Below, piece by piece: positions 9,901 through 18,400 of a DNA stretch of 64,000 nt. The position numbers and the translations under genes were made by a program. The notes beneath the pieces were generated by a model, which was not told the DNA's origin, ran no database searches, and was given only the letters and a program-made list of their open reading frames with translations. The DNA comes from Azorinus chamasolen (lineage: Eukaryota; Mollusca; Bivalvia; Cardiida; Solecurtidae): positions 22,751,315 through 22,815,314 of the forward strand of contig OY755242.1 of NCBI GenBank assembly GCA_963576725.1, written 5' to 3'. Within the stretch, counting starts at the first letter, position 1, and every line of letters begins with the position of its first letter.

Positions 9901-12052
9901 GATAGGCCTTTTTCTGCGTTTGCAAATTGAGTAGACCCCAGGCGATCAGATTGCTCCTAATGCTTATTCCCTTGTAAATAAACCATTATACAACAAGAGT
10001 GTTCGTATGAACACATGTGTCACCTGCTCACAGCTGACACAAAAACTGTTAAAATGCTGGAGTGAAATCAGGACGAAGGGGAATAAACAAAAAAGTATTC
10101 CATGTAGAGTGATGGACCTTAGTTACATCAATGCTCCTCAATGAGAGGAAGACACATGCAGAATTTGAAAGCTCTTTAATGATTAGTTTAGAAATGACAG
10201 CCAAAAAAAGATAGTGTGAACAAAGGGGAATAACTCAAAGAGTATTGCATGCAGAGTGATGGTCTTCAAGTACATCAATGGTCCTCAATGAGAGGAAAAC
10301 ACATGTGAAATTTGAAAGCTCTATAATGATAAGTTGAGAAATGACAGCCAATAAAAGAAAGTGTGACAGACAGACAGATGGACAGACAAACGGATGGACC
10401 AACAAACACCACTTGTGGTTTTTTTTCACTTGCGAGCTTATTTTCTGTCCAAACTTAAGAGTAAACTAAACCCATAATCATCTCCTAGACCAAAAATTAA
10501 GCCCACAAAGAGCATAAATATATAACTCGACCTGATGATGATTATTCTCTTTGATTTTATGGCTGAATGCATGTAACAAAAATGTGACGTGTATTTTGAC
10601 ATGATAATCTTTGAAAAAGGCCCTTAGTGGTCGAAATATTAGATCAGAGCATTTCAAGTATTTATGTAACAGTATATATTTATTCAGTCATTATTTCTGA
10701 CAGGAATATTCATTAAGCATAGCTGCCAAGGTTTACAGATTGCCAGGTGTGATATTTAATTGCTGGGCAGGCCTGGAAAATTCCACTCGTCCACTCACCA
10801 TGACGAGTAACTTTCTTGCAGGACGAGTAGAATTTCAGAAATTTTTACAATGAATTTAAGTAAAATAAGACAAAAGCAACTGGCAGGACAAGTAAAAGTT
10901 TTAGGATTGTTCCAGCCCTGCTGGGACCATATAGAGCCACCAAGTCCCTCATAAATCCAGGATAATGCTCTGGCCTGGAACTTCCTGAAAAATAACCATT
11001 TCTAGTATGGCTTAGACCATTCTCAAACCTATGAAATTTGGAATATAAATATATATGTAAGACTCAAATCGAGGGCCGGTCCCAGATCGAGGGCCGGTCC
11101 CAGATCGAGGGCCGATTCGAAAATCGTGGGCCGTTTGCTCCCTAATCGTGGGCCGATTTATAACACACAAAAACACAAATAGACAGATCACCAATTTGAT
11201 ATAGATCTAAATGCCCACAGCAATGTAAAAGGGTTCCATACTCATTAAAAACTGCAGATTCATCTAAAATTTTAAAAACGTATATCTATATAGACTGGTG
11301 GAGTTAAAGAAAATAAGAGTCCAAATAATGGTGGCGCGAAATGATACGACGTCGAAACAGACGACGTTGTGCGTAAATGACGTCATATTTTTTTCAACCG
11401 TAGATGTCGGAGTGAAACTAGATCTAGTTCAGAACCGGAGACAACCCATGTCAAAAGATCCGAACTCCAATTGGTTCCGGAAAGAGATGGATTATATAAC
11501 AGAATTTGCGTGATTGAAGGCTTAAAATCCTATGTGGGGGGTTAAAGCGCCTTTCAAGATTTCAGAAAACATGCCACGATTTTGGATCGGCCCACGATTT
11601 GCAAATCGGCTCTCGATTTGGGACCGACCCACGATTTGAGTCTTACATATATATATTTTTTTATCTTGATGCATTAAAAAGTGTCAATTCAATAGCAACA
11701 TTTAAGTACAATTAACTTTTTGCTGCACTGTATTTAACTGCGTGCCACTCCCACTTCTTTGTACAGTTCACCTTGTACGAGATTGTCCCAGAGTGGGACC
11801 AGTACAATACAGGAAGTAGAAGTATTCACCCTGCCACTCTCCAGTCATGCCAATGAAAAAATATATGTACATCCCCCCCCCCCCCCCCTTCTCCCCCCCC
11901 CCCCTTCTTCCCCCCCTTCTTCCCCTAGTTAAATAGATAAAAAGTAAAACAAAAACCTTGTCTTCCCCGTCATAGATTCCGACCCCTGTCTGACTTGTGA
12001 CATTCGTCTCCCAACTGTCTAAAGAACAGTCACACCATTGAAATCTGTTCAT
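1308..12052 (-). CDS. VPS36: VPS36, ESCRT-II subunit (5' six coding exons; 3' end outside window)
   Basis: Vps36 is the ESCRT-II subunit that binds ubiquitin and phosphoinositide through an N-terminal GLUE domain and helps sort cargo into multivesicular bodies. Six exons join in frame (CDS 12052-11957, 9800-9732, 7480-7410, 5468-5354, 3739-3659, 1424-1308) to give 183 residues. All inner boundaries are GT-AG and every phase matches. The start MNRFQW, then GVGIYDGEDK, LSLSTHRLIWKD, AKIVVHL and GIVGIERSI, match animal VPS36 in order. The GLUE domain is roughly residues 1-130. The helix-rich piece after it begins at GIVGIER. The winged-helix half is missing because the gene runs off the left edge. 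The introns (1.8-2.2 kb) are almost entirely MITEs. The ATG lies 373 bp from the ATG of a divergent mitochondrial gene, so a shared promoter is likely. The exon ending at 3659 has a triplicated donor (see findings). Confidence 0.95.
1747..1981. mobile_element. MITE family A copy
   Basis: TTAACACATTATCC start, complete GCATTTGCTCCTATAGGAGC centre, GAATTAGTTAA end. Confidence 0.88.
2234..2462. mobile_element. MITE family A copy
   Basis: TTAAACCTTTCCTCCATA start and GGAGGAAAGGGTTAA end, with a perfect centre. Its right TTAA is also the left TTAA of the next element. Confidence 0.9.
2459..2854. mobile_element. MITE family B copy carrying a nested family C copy
   Basis: Family B is about 240 bp: TTAACCCTTT ends, TGAATATTCATG subterminal motifs and a central hairpin of the type CAAACAGAGCAGACCCTGAT, CAGACGGCTCCTACAGGAGC and the complement. 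Here the family C element 2632-2838 sits between the hairpin and the right end. Confidence 0.75.
2632..2838. mobile_element. MITE family C copy (pogo/Tigger-like ends)
   Basis: Termini CAGTAAAACCTCTCTATAAC and complement, with TA outside. The hairpin stem GTAAAACAGAACGCTCCTAT is self-complementary around TATA, with arms of about 60 bp. It encodes nothing. Confidence 0.88.
2888..3260. repeat. Partial family B copy and unassigned sequence
   Basis: TTAACCCAGTACCCGT, then GCAAACAAAGTAGACCCAGA and the hairpin remnant to about 2980. The right end is not recognisable. Confidence 0.5.
3462..3659 (-). repeat. 93-bp tandem repeat spanning the VPS36 exon 5 donor
   Basis: Units start at 3462, 3555 and 3648. 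Each contains GGATTACAG|GTATATGAG (minus strand), i.e. the exon 5 splice donor. The unit is 31 codons with no stop on the minus strand, so the reading frame stays open through all copies. Confidence 0.92.
3659..3739 (-). CDS. VPS36: VPS36 coding exon 5 (donor triplicated)
   Basis: Twenty-seven codons after the acceptor TTCTTCTCTCAG: FYRYFNQVLQDKKWEQ, then SLPPSQPGLQ. It corresponds to FYRRLSEEMTQRRWEN at the end of the GLUE domain. The donor GTATATGAG and 93 bp around it are repeated twice more downstream with no stop, so this exon could be extended in frame by one or two copies. Confidence 0.93.
3836..4054. mobile_element. MITE with 21-bp TIR and a 36-G run
   Basis: AGGGCTGTTCCATTTAAATG and its complement (one mismatch) bound 219 bp. 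An inner inverted pair, CAGGAAGGCACTTT/AAAGTGCCTTCCTG, flanks the middle. G36 lies at 3862-3897, matching only a short CCCCC on the other arm, so the run is a one-sided expansion. Confidence 0.82.
4121..4371. mobile_element. MITE family E copy
   Basis: Family E is about 250 bp: TTAACCCTTCTCTTGCTGAA start, GCGAAGGGTTAA-type end and central hairpin AATAGTGCAGACCCTGATGA, GACAGCTCCTGCAGGAGCTG and complement. Nearly identical copies lie at 47921 and 51214. Confidence 0.88.
4838..4975. mobile_element. Foldback element related to family D
   Basis: GGTTATAAAAC and its complement bound the element. The hairpin is built on CTGATTGGTC...GACCAATCAG with centre GAGCTTGCTC. A similar copy is at 42683. Confidence 0.7.
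5083..5318. mobile_element. MITE family B copy
   Basis: CCCTTTAATTGATGAATATT start, hairpin GCAAACAGAGCAGACTCTGA around CTCCTACAGGA, GAGTAAAGGGTTAA end. Confidence 0.8.
5354..5468 (-). CDS. VPS36: VPS36 coding exon 4
   Basis: One base plus 38 codons between the acceptor ATGTATTTCAG and the donor GTTTGC. It encodes AKIVVHLTQAQDG, a variable loop and YNYIRLSFRESGESQ, collinear with AKIVVHL...YIKLSFKE of vertebrate VPS36. Confidence 0.95.
5708..5936. mobile_element. MITE family A copy
   Basis: GATAACCCATTCCCTCGTAG start, centre GCTCCTATGGAGC (shortened by one base), GGAGGAAAGGGTTAA end. Confidence 0.88.
6030..6506. mobile_element. MITE family B copy split by a family A copy
   Basis: TTAACCCTTCACTTCATGGA and the hairpin lie left of 6196. 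The TGAATCTTCATGAAGTAAAG end lies right of 6423. The family A copy sits between, with TTAA at both joints. Confidence 0.75.
6196..6423. mobile_element. MITE family A copy nested in family B
   Basis: TTAACCCATTACCTCATAGG start, hairpin centre GCTCCTATAGAAGC, GAGGGAATGGGTTAA end. Confidence 0.87.
6657..6896. mobile_element. MITE family B copy
   Basis: ATAACCCTTTACTACATGAA start, perfect CTCCTACAGGAG centre, GAGTAAAGGGTTAA end. Confidence 0.85.
6949..7375. mobile_element. Degenerate family B copy with family D element and short direct repeats inside
   Basis: CTAACTCTTTACTGCATATA marks the left end and GAATTCATCC...ATTCATGAGATAG the right. Family D lies at 7024-7147. TTTGCTGACTGATCAGGGTC is repeated about five times at 7150-7270 (unit 30 bp). 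Confidence 0.65.
7024..7147. mobile_element. Family D foldback element
   Basis: Family D: TCAGGGTCCATGCTTATAAA ends and a hairpin TTGATTGGTCAGATTTGAGC around CTTTGG. This copy is shorter and diverged. Confidence 0.75.
7410..7480 (-). CDS. VPS36: VPS36 coding exon 3
   Basis: Seventy-one bases between the acceptor TCCTTTACAG and the donor GTAATTC. It encodes SGLALPLSLVVYLEEQQSG and on to AK plus two bases. It matches the human LLSQIVFIEEQ segment of the GLUE domain. It ends in phase 2, and the next exon supplies the last base of the Ser codon. Confidence 0.92.
7597..8860. repeat. Tandem-core element (~180-bp units) in VPS36 intron 2
   Basis: AAGTTTGGTGAAAATTGGAC, CATTCCTTGAGGAGATATTG and AATCAGATTGCAGCAG recur at about 7917, 8088, 8406, 8588 and 8748. 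It is flanked by a GACAGACAGACA microsatellite and ends with a GGGCAC...GGGGCCC hairpin. No coding content. Confidence 0.75.
9069..9279. mobile_element. MITE family B copy (diverged)
   Basis: TTAACCCTTTCTTTCATATA start and GCAAACAGAGTAGACCCACA hairpin. The right half is eroded. It shares TTAA with the next copy. Confidence 0.65.
9276..9522. mobile_element. MITE family B copy
   Basis: TTAACCCTTTACTCCATAAA start, GGCTCCTATAGGAGCC centre, CATGGAGTAAAGGGT end. Confidence 0.87.
9732..9800 (-). CDS. VPS36: VPS36 coding exon 2
   Basis: Twenty-three codons between the acceptor TTTGTGTTTCAG and the donor GTAATC. It encodes GILSLSTHRLIWKDNFSK, the GLUE-domain strand containing the conserved LSTHRLIW. 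Phase 0 at both ends. Confidence 0.95.
9993..10442. repeat. Tandem-core/microsatellite element
   Basis: AACAAGAGTGTTCGTATGAA start. Two copies of GAATAACTC(A)AAGAGTATT...GACAGCCAA about 150 bp apart, then GACAGACAGATGGACAGAC, ending CACTTGCGAGCTTATTTT. Confidence 0.65.
10443..11049. other. Unassigned VPS36 intron 1 sequence
   Basis: No gene. There is a diverged repeat (GACGAGTAACTTTCTTGCAG / GGACGAGTAG) at 10780-10915. Confidence 0.4.
11050..11654. mobile_element. Non-autonomous DNA element with ~35-bp TIR
   Basis: TATATATGTAAGACTCAAAT at the left recurs inverted at the right (GATTTGAGTCTTACATATAT). CGAGGGCCGGTCCCAGAT is tandemly repeated just inside the left end. The interior is unrelated to known transposases. 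Confidence 0.78.
11655..11956. other. VPS36 intron 1 start with a C-rich run
   Basis: A C/T-rich tract (11872-11935) and nothing else recognisable. Confidence 0.5.
11957..12052 (-). CDS. VPS36: VPS36 coding exon 1
   Basis: Thirty-two codons from ATG (12052) to GEDK, then the donor GTTTTTG. It contains the family signature ET-x-V-x5-GV-x-IYDGE. It ends in phase 0 and joins the exon starting at 9800. Confidence 0.95.
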
Positions 12053-12425
12053 TTTAAGTTAATTCTAGACGGAGACGACGACCAGCCTTACAGAAGTGTT
12101 TTAGCCTAATCCATAGATCATACCTAAATTCTGAGAAGAATTGTTACCATCGTAAACATATTTTATTCCTACGGTATTTGGAACATTTCTTGTCTAAACC
12201 TTTATTGAAATATTTGCGTAATGATGCGGTGTTTAGTGATAAACAATAATGAATTTTATATTTATTCTATTACTGTTGACAAATTTATTCAGACTTTCCT
12301 AGGTGATATCTTTCCTAGGTGATATGACGACACATTCGGTCCGAGTTTTAGCCCGGACTTTAACCGGTAGTTGAGTGTTCAGGACAGAACAGGGCCTTAT
12401 GAAAATCACTCATAAGTGATAAACC
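12053..12425. promoter_or_regulatory. Divergent promoter region between VPS36 and the mitochondrial-protein gene
   Basis: Only 373 bp separate the two head-to-head start codons, so both 5' UTRs and the shared promoter should lie here. I see no clear TATA box next to either ATG. It contains a 16-bp tandem duplication at 12295-12326 (unit TTTCCTAGGTGATAT plus one base). It holds no MITE, unlike the sequence on both sides. That it is a promoter is inferred from gene arrangement. Confidence 0.6.
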
Positions 12426-12474
12426 ATGATGTTAATACCACGAACACTGACCCGCCTCTCTAGGCAGGCAATCC
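12426..12474 (+). CDS. Mitochondrial-protein gene, coding exon 1
   Basis: ATG in the context AAACCATGATG, 16 codons plus one base, then the donor GTAAGT. It encodes an arginine-rich presequence. The second in-frame ATG (12429) is an alternative start. Confidence 0.8.
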
Positions 12475-15400
12475 GTAAGTCACAGTTTAACACAAAGTCC
12501 ATACAGTTCATTGAAAATTTGGTAGATATGTCTTTGAGCGCAGTGGTGATTTTTGACCTTGACGCTGGCGTTTGTCACGTTCTCGAGTTTCGGTTTAAAA
12601 CAAGGGTTAGTTCTATGTTGCATTGGATTATAAATGTTCTGACTTTTCCTGGATGGTCGTTACAATTAGTTGAGAAACCTCATAACCAACACAGATATGA
12701 ATAAAGAAAGAAATGTCTTATAAGAAAAACCTTCCTGGTCCAAACGCCCCAAGACGGAACATTCCCAGGTCAAAGCGTCCCAATGTTGAGAAGACACTCG
12801 TCAAAACTATAGAAACAGAGTAAGCAAGTGAGCAGACCCTGTATGAATGTCTTACTCGGGTCTGTTCTGTTTGAAAAGTTGTAAAATTGCATTAGATTAA
12901 AATTGTCTTTGTTGAGCTTTGACCATCCACCAACATTCCTGAAACCCAGTCGAGTGTCCTATCTACACCACCTGCGACCGTTACCCTGTCTAGCCCTGTT
13001 ATCATTCTATGTAGCATGTGCATGGCATTAGATCTATGATATATATGGTGTGGAAACTCGACATGATGATGATGTAGGGGTTATGGGTTAATGTCCTTCA
13101 TCCGTGTAATTCACATGTTGTTTTGAATGATGATATACTGGACTCTGGAGCTCCGTTATAACGCGGTGCTTCGGAGACATAAAATTCAACCCGCTGTAAA
13201 TACAGAACCAAGTTATAGCATTTTATTTTTTTTATCTGAGTACTTAAGTAAACTTACATACACCCCCATCATCCTAAAATAAAGTAATTTCAAATGAAAC
13301 TGACTTGTTGACAGGATGTCAGTTGCATAAGGGAGATCCGAGTAAAACCTGCTGTGTTAAAACAATAAATATGGCTGTGACTGTTTTCAGAAAATGAAAG
13401 GTCACCGTTTTCAAAAAATGAAAGGTCACATGTGATGTCGCATGTGATTTATTGGGGTTTTAAATTTCATTTGATTGGTCAAAGAGTCCACACCCTTTTC
13501 TACATTAGCATATAACCTCCAACCCCGCTCTGAGTCAGGGGTTTAGATTTCTAATGATGTTTGTTTTTCATAAACACCCTGACGCCGTGCAATTAAAGTG
13601 GAAATTGTAGTGAAAGTTATGCAGTTAAGATTTTACTGGTTCCTGTGCTATTAGGGCATCATTGGCATGATGCAAGCAGGTAATCAGCTGTGTGTATTAC
13701 ATTCATGGCGGCATATGATATATACAATGTACAAGTTGATAGTTGCCAGTTTTTCACACATAAGATTGGCTTTGTTTATGTAGGGACTAGGGACCGGTGT
13801 TTGTTTTTATCCTTTAGCCTGCTGCGAGCGGACAAGTTTACCTAAGTTTATTTTTATCCCCCACCGCATAGCGGAGGGGGGTTATAGGAATGGCCTTCGT
13901 CTGTCCGTCCGTCCGTCTGTCCGTCTGTCTGTCTGTCCGTAACAATTTCGTGTCCGCTCCATATCTCCTATACCCCTTGAAGGATTTTCAAGAAACTTGC
14001 CTCAAATGTTAACCAAGTTGAGACGATGTGCAGAACACATGTGGCAGATATGTCGGCTCAAGGTCAAGGTCACATTTGAAGGTCAAGGGTTTTAACCTTC
14101 AATTTCCATTGCATTTTTGTGTCCGCTCCATATCTTCTAAACCCTTTGACGGATTTTCATGAAACTTGAGTCAAATGTTAACCAAATTAAGATGATGTGC
14201 AGAACACATGTGGCAGTCATGTCGGCTCAAGTTCAAGGTCACATTTGAAGGTCAAGTGTTTAAACCTTCAGTTGCCATTACAGTTTCGTGTCCGCTCCAT
14301 ATCTTCTAAACCCTTTGAAGGAACTTCATAAAACTTGAGTCAAATATTAAATGAATTGAGACGATGTGCAGAATCCATGCGGCAGTCATGTTGGCTCAAG
14401 GTCAAGGTCACGTTTGAAGGTCAAGTGTTCTAACCTTTAATTTCCGTTACATTTTCATGTCCGCTCCATATCTTCTAAAGCCTTTGAAGGATTTTCGTAA
14501 AAGTTTAGTTAAATGTTAGCTAAATTGAGTTGATGTGCAGAACACATGTGCCAGTCATGTCGGCTCAAGGTCAAGGTCACATTTGAAGATCAAGTGTTCT
14601 TACCTTCAATTTCCATTATAGTTTCATTATCTCCTATACCCCTTGAAGGATTTTCAAGAAACTTGCCTCAAATGTTAACCACATTGAGACAATGTGCAGA
14701 ACATATGTGGCAGTCATGTCAGGTCAAGGTCACATTTGAAGGCCAAGTGATTTAATTTTCAATTTCCATTACATTTCGTGTCCGCTCCATATCTTCTAAA
14801 CCATTTAAAGGATTTTGATAAAACTTGAGTCAAATATTAACCAAATTAAGACGATGTGCAGAACACATGTGGCAGTCATGTCGGCTCAAGTTCAAGGTCA
14901 CATTTGAAGGTCAAGTGTTTAAACCTTCAGTTGCCATTACAGTTTCGTGTCCGCTCCATATCTTCTAAACCCTTTGAAGGATTTTCATAAAACTTGAGTC
15001 AAATATTAAATGAATTGAGACGATGTGCAGAACCCATGCGGCAGTCATGTTGGCTCAAGGTCAAGGTCACGTTTGAAGGTCAAGTGTTCTAACCTTTAAT
15101 TTCCGTTACATTTTTATGTCCGCTCCATAACTTCTTAAGCCTTTGAAGGATTTTCATAAAAGTTTAGTTAAATGTTAGCTAAATTGAGACGATGTGCAGA
15201 ACACATGTGCCAGTCATGTCGGCTCAAGGTCAAGGTCACATTTGAAGATCAAGTGTTCTTACCTTCAATTTCCATTATAGTTTCGTTATCTCCTATACCC
15301 CTTGAAGGATTTTCAAGAAACTTGCCTCAAATGTTAACCACGTTGAGACAATGTGCAGAATATAATTATGTGGCAGTCATGTCGGCTCAAGGTCAAGGTC

Positions 15401-18400
15401 ACATTTGAAGGCCAAGTGATTTAATCTTCAATTTCCATTACATTTCGTGTCCGCTCCATATCTTCTAAACCATTTGAAGGATTTTCATAAAACTTGAGTC
15501 AAATATTAACCGAATTGAGATGATGTGCAGAACACATGTGGCAGTCATGTCGGCTCAAGGTCAAGGTCACATTTGAAAGTCGTGTTCTTACCTTCAGTTT
15601 CCATTATATTTGTTTCCGCGTCCTATTTTCTTAACAACTGGAAGGTTGAATGTCAACCACGTTAAAACCCATTGTATCACCTTAAGGTCAATGTCTTAAT
15701 TTAGGTCGCGGCGGTGGGGGATATAGCTGTCCTTTGGACTGCCTTGTATGTTTTATTGTGATATTCAATCATATTATAAGGTATTTACAAATATAAATTC
15801 GGCGACACAGACCACCTGCGTTCTATCGGATACCGCGGTAAAATGGTCCGCGGTATAACATAGCTCTGGACAGTGTATAATAATATGTAGGCCAAATTCC
15901 CAGTATTTGCTAGTGTTTACTGATGGTTCAACTTCAGGTCATGCTCTTGTATATATTACCAGTTTACCTAGTGATGATTGTGGTTTTTGACCTTGAGGCT
16001 TGACGCTTGTCACATTCTTTTGGAACAAAAGTTACACAAATTTGGTACCCTTCGTCTGTCTCCTTTTGAATAAGTGGCTGGACTCTGACAGCCACTTTCA
16101 CTGGAATTGTCTCAGTCATTTGGTAACTTACTGGTCCGCAGGCCGCTGGTTTTCCCTTGGAAAGTTGTGGCCCCTCCTCGCTACATCTCTGTACTTAGTA
16201 TTCTGTACAGCTTGAGATACTGACGTCTCATAGAACTTTTTCTGATGGTTTTTCCAGCATTCATTTAAATTTGTTTTGAAATTGTTCGTATTACTGCTCT
16301 GTACACATTCTTCAGACAGACTATTCCATACATTTATAACTCTTTGTGAGAACGATTTGTGCCTGACATTTAATCTTCTGTGCGATTTGGCTAATTTCTG
16401 GCTGTGGCCCCTGGTATTGGTCTGTTCCATTTGTTTGAAGAAAGCATTTTTGTCTAGTTTGTCTAAGTTGTTAAGAATTTTATGTACTTGGATAACATCA
16501 TTTCGTTCTCGGCGGTAGCTCAGGGTTGGTAGTCTTAGGAATCTAAGCCCTAGATTCAGAAACTTGGCTTTAATTCGAAAAAGTGTAAGAGCATGCACCT
16601 TGGTCACAAAAATGCGAAACATCAGTATACAATGCTAGATAGCGAATCAGGAGTAAGAACAATGATACAACAAGTTGATGAAGAGAAAGATCTAGGAGTG
16701 ATATTCCAATCAGACTTAAAATTCAGCATACATGTGATAACTACCGGATTGTGCGGGAGACTACCGAATTTGAGCCCAACTCCCGCAAGTCCCGGCCGGG
16801 AGACGAAATCTCCCGATTTCTGAATAAAAATGATTTTTATTTTTTCCCACCCCATTTTCTATCATTTTTTGTCAATAAGCGCTTGCCAGACGCCTCAAAG
16901 AACCAGTGTTGTTGACTTATTTACTGCCCTGTTTATCCCTTTCGTAGTACGTCGCCCCTTATCAAAGACCACCGCAGCATGCCCTAGGGAGTAATTGTGA
17001 CACCAGTAAAAGAGATTAAATGGTCAGCAAACTCAGCATGGTGTGTTATTTACCTTGGCATGTGTGTATTCCGTAACATAAACATTCGTGTATGCATATA
17101 TGTCTCTGGTGTATTACACTGTCGTCATTACATGCTTTTTTNNNNNNNNNNNNNNNNNNNNNNNNNNNNNNNNNNNNNNNNNNNNNNNNNNNNNNNNNNN
17201 NNNNNNNNNNNNNNNNNNNNNNNNNNNNNNNNNNNNNNNNNNNNNNNNNNNNNNNNNNNNNNNNNNNNNNNNNNNNNNNNNNNNNNNNNNNNNNNNNNNN
17301 NNNNNNNNNNNNNNNNNNNNNNNNNNNNNNNNNNNNNNNNNAGTCCTAGGAATCTAAGCCTCTCCTCATACGGCAAGTCTTTGATTTCTTTGACTAACTT
17401 TGTTGTCCGACGTTGAGTGTTTTCCAAGATGAAAATATCTTTTTTCAGATGGGGTGTCGTGATCAGACAGTAGTGGCATACATGTACCGGTATTCCAAAT
17501 ATGGTCATATCATTGTTTTGTATAGGGTTAGGAACGTTTCTTTATCTAACGAGGTAAAGGTTCTTCTAATGATTCCAATCATTCTGTTTGCTTTATTTAC
17601 GCACTTTGCGATGTGTTTACTGAATTTTAACTTATATACAATGCTAGATAGCTAATCAGGAGTAAGAACAATGATACAAGAAGTTGATGAAGAGCAAGAT
17701 CTAGGAGTGATATTCCAATCAGACTTAATAAGTCTGATTGGAATATCACTCCTAGATCTTTCTCTTCATCAACTTGTTGTATCATTGTTCTTACTCCTGA
17801 TTCGCTATCTAGCATTGTATACTGATGTTTCGCATTTTTGTGACCATGGTGCATGCTCTTACACTTTTTCGAATTAAAGCCAAGTTTCCATGTGTTCGAC
17901 CATTCTGATAGATTGTCTAGATCTCTATGAAGAGAGTCGATATCTTATCCTTCATTAATGACAGGGTAAATTTTAGTATCATCGGCGAATATTTTTACAA
18001 GGCTGCTAATTTTATCTTGGTAAATCATTGATGAAAATGAGAAATAGCGTAGGTCCGAGCACACTACCCTGGGGTATACCACTGATGACCTTGGCCCTGT
18101 CAGAAAAGTTTCCGTTTAATGCTACTTTTTGCTTTCTATCATTAAGGAAGTTTTTGATCCAGGCTAGCAACTGACCATTTATGCAGTAAGCTTTTAGCTT
18201 TTCCAGTAATCTTAAACGAGGGACTGTATCGAATGCCTTTCTGAGGTAAATGACATCGACTGCGTTGGAGTCATCAATTGCCTGTGGCCATTCTTCAAAG
18301 GACTGAAGTAGTTGCGTTACACACAAATGGCCACTTCTGAACCCGAATTGGTGCTTTGTGAATAAGTTTTCTTCCATGTGGTTCATTAGTTGTTCTTTAT

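Noticed and set aside
11768..11956. Continuation of the first VPS36 frame into RGGRRGGGEKGG
   Set aside because: It is intron sequence through a C/T-rich run. The conserved protein jumps to 9800 after a GT donor.
17128..17508. Frames running through the N block
   Set aside because: They are unknown bases, not sequence. Only the LINE part right of 17341 has meaning.
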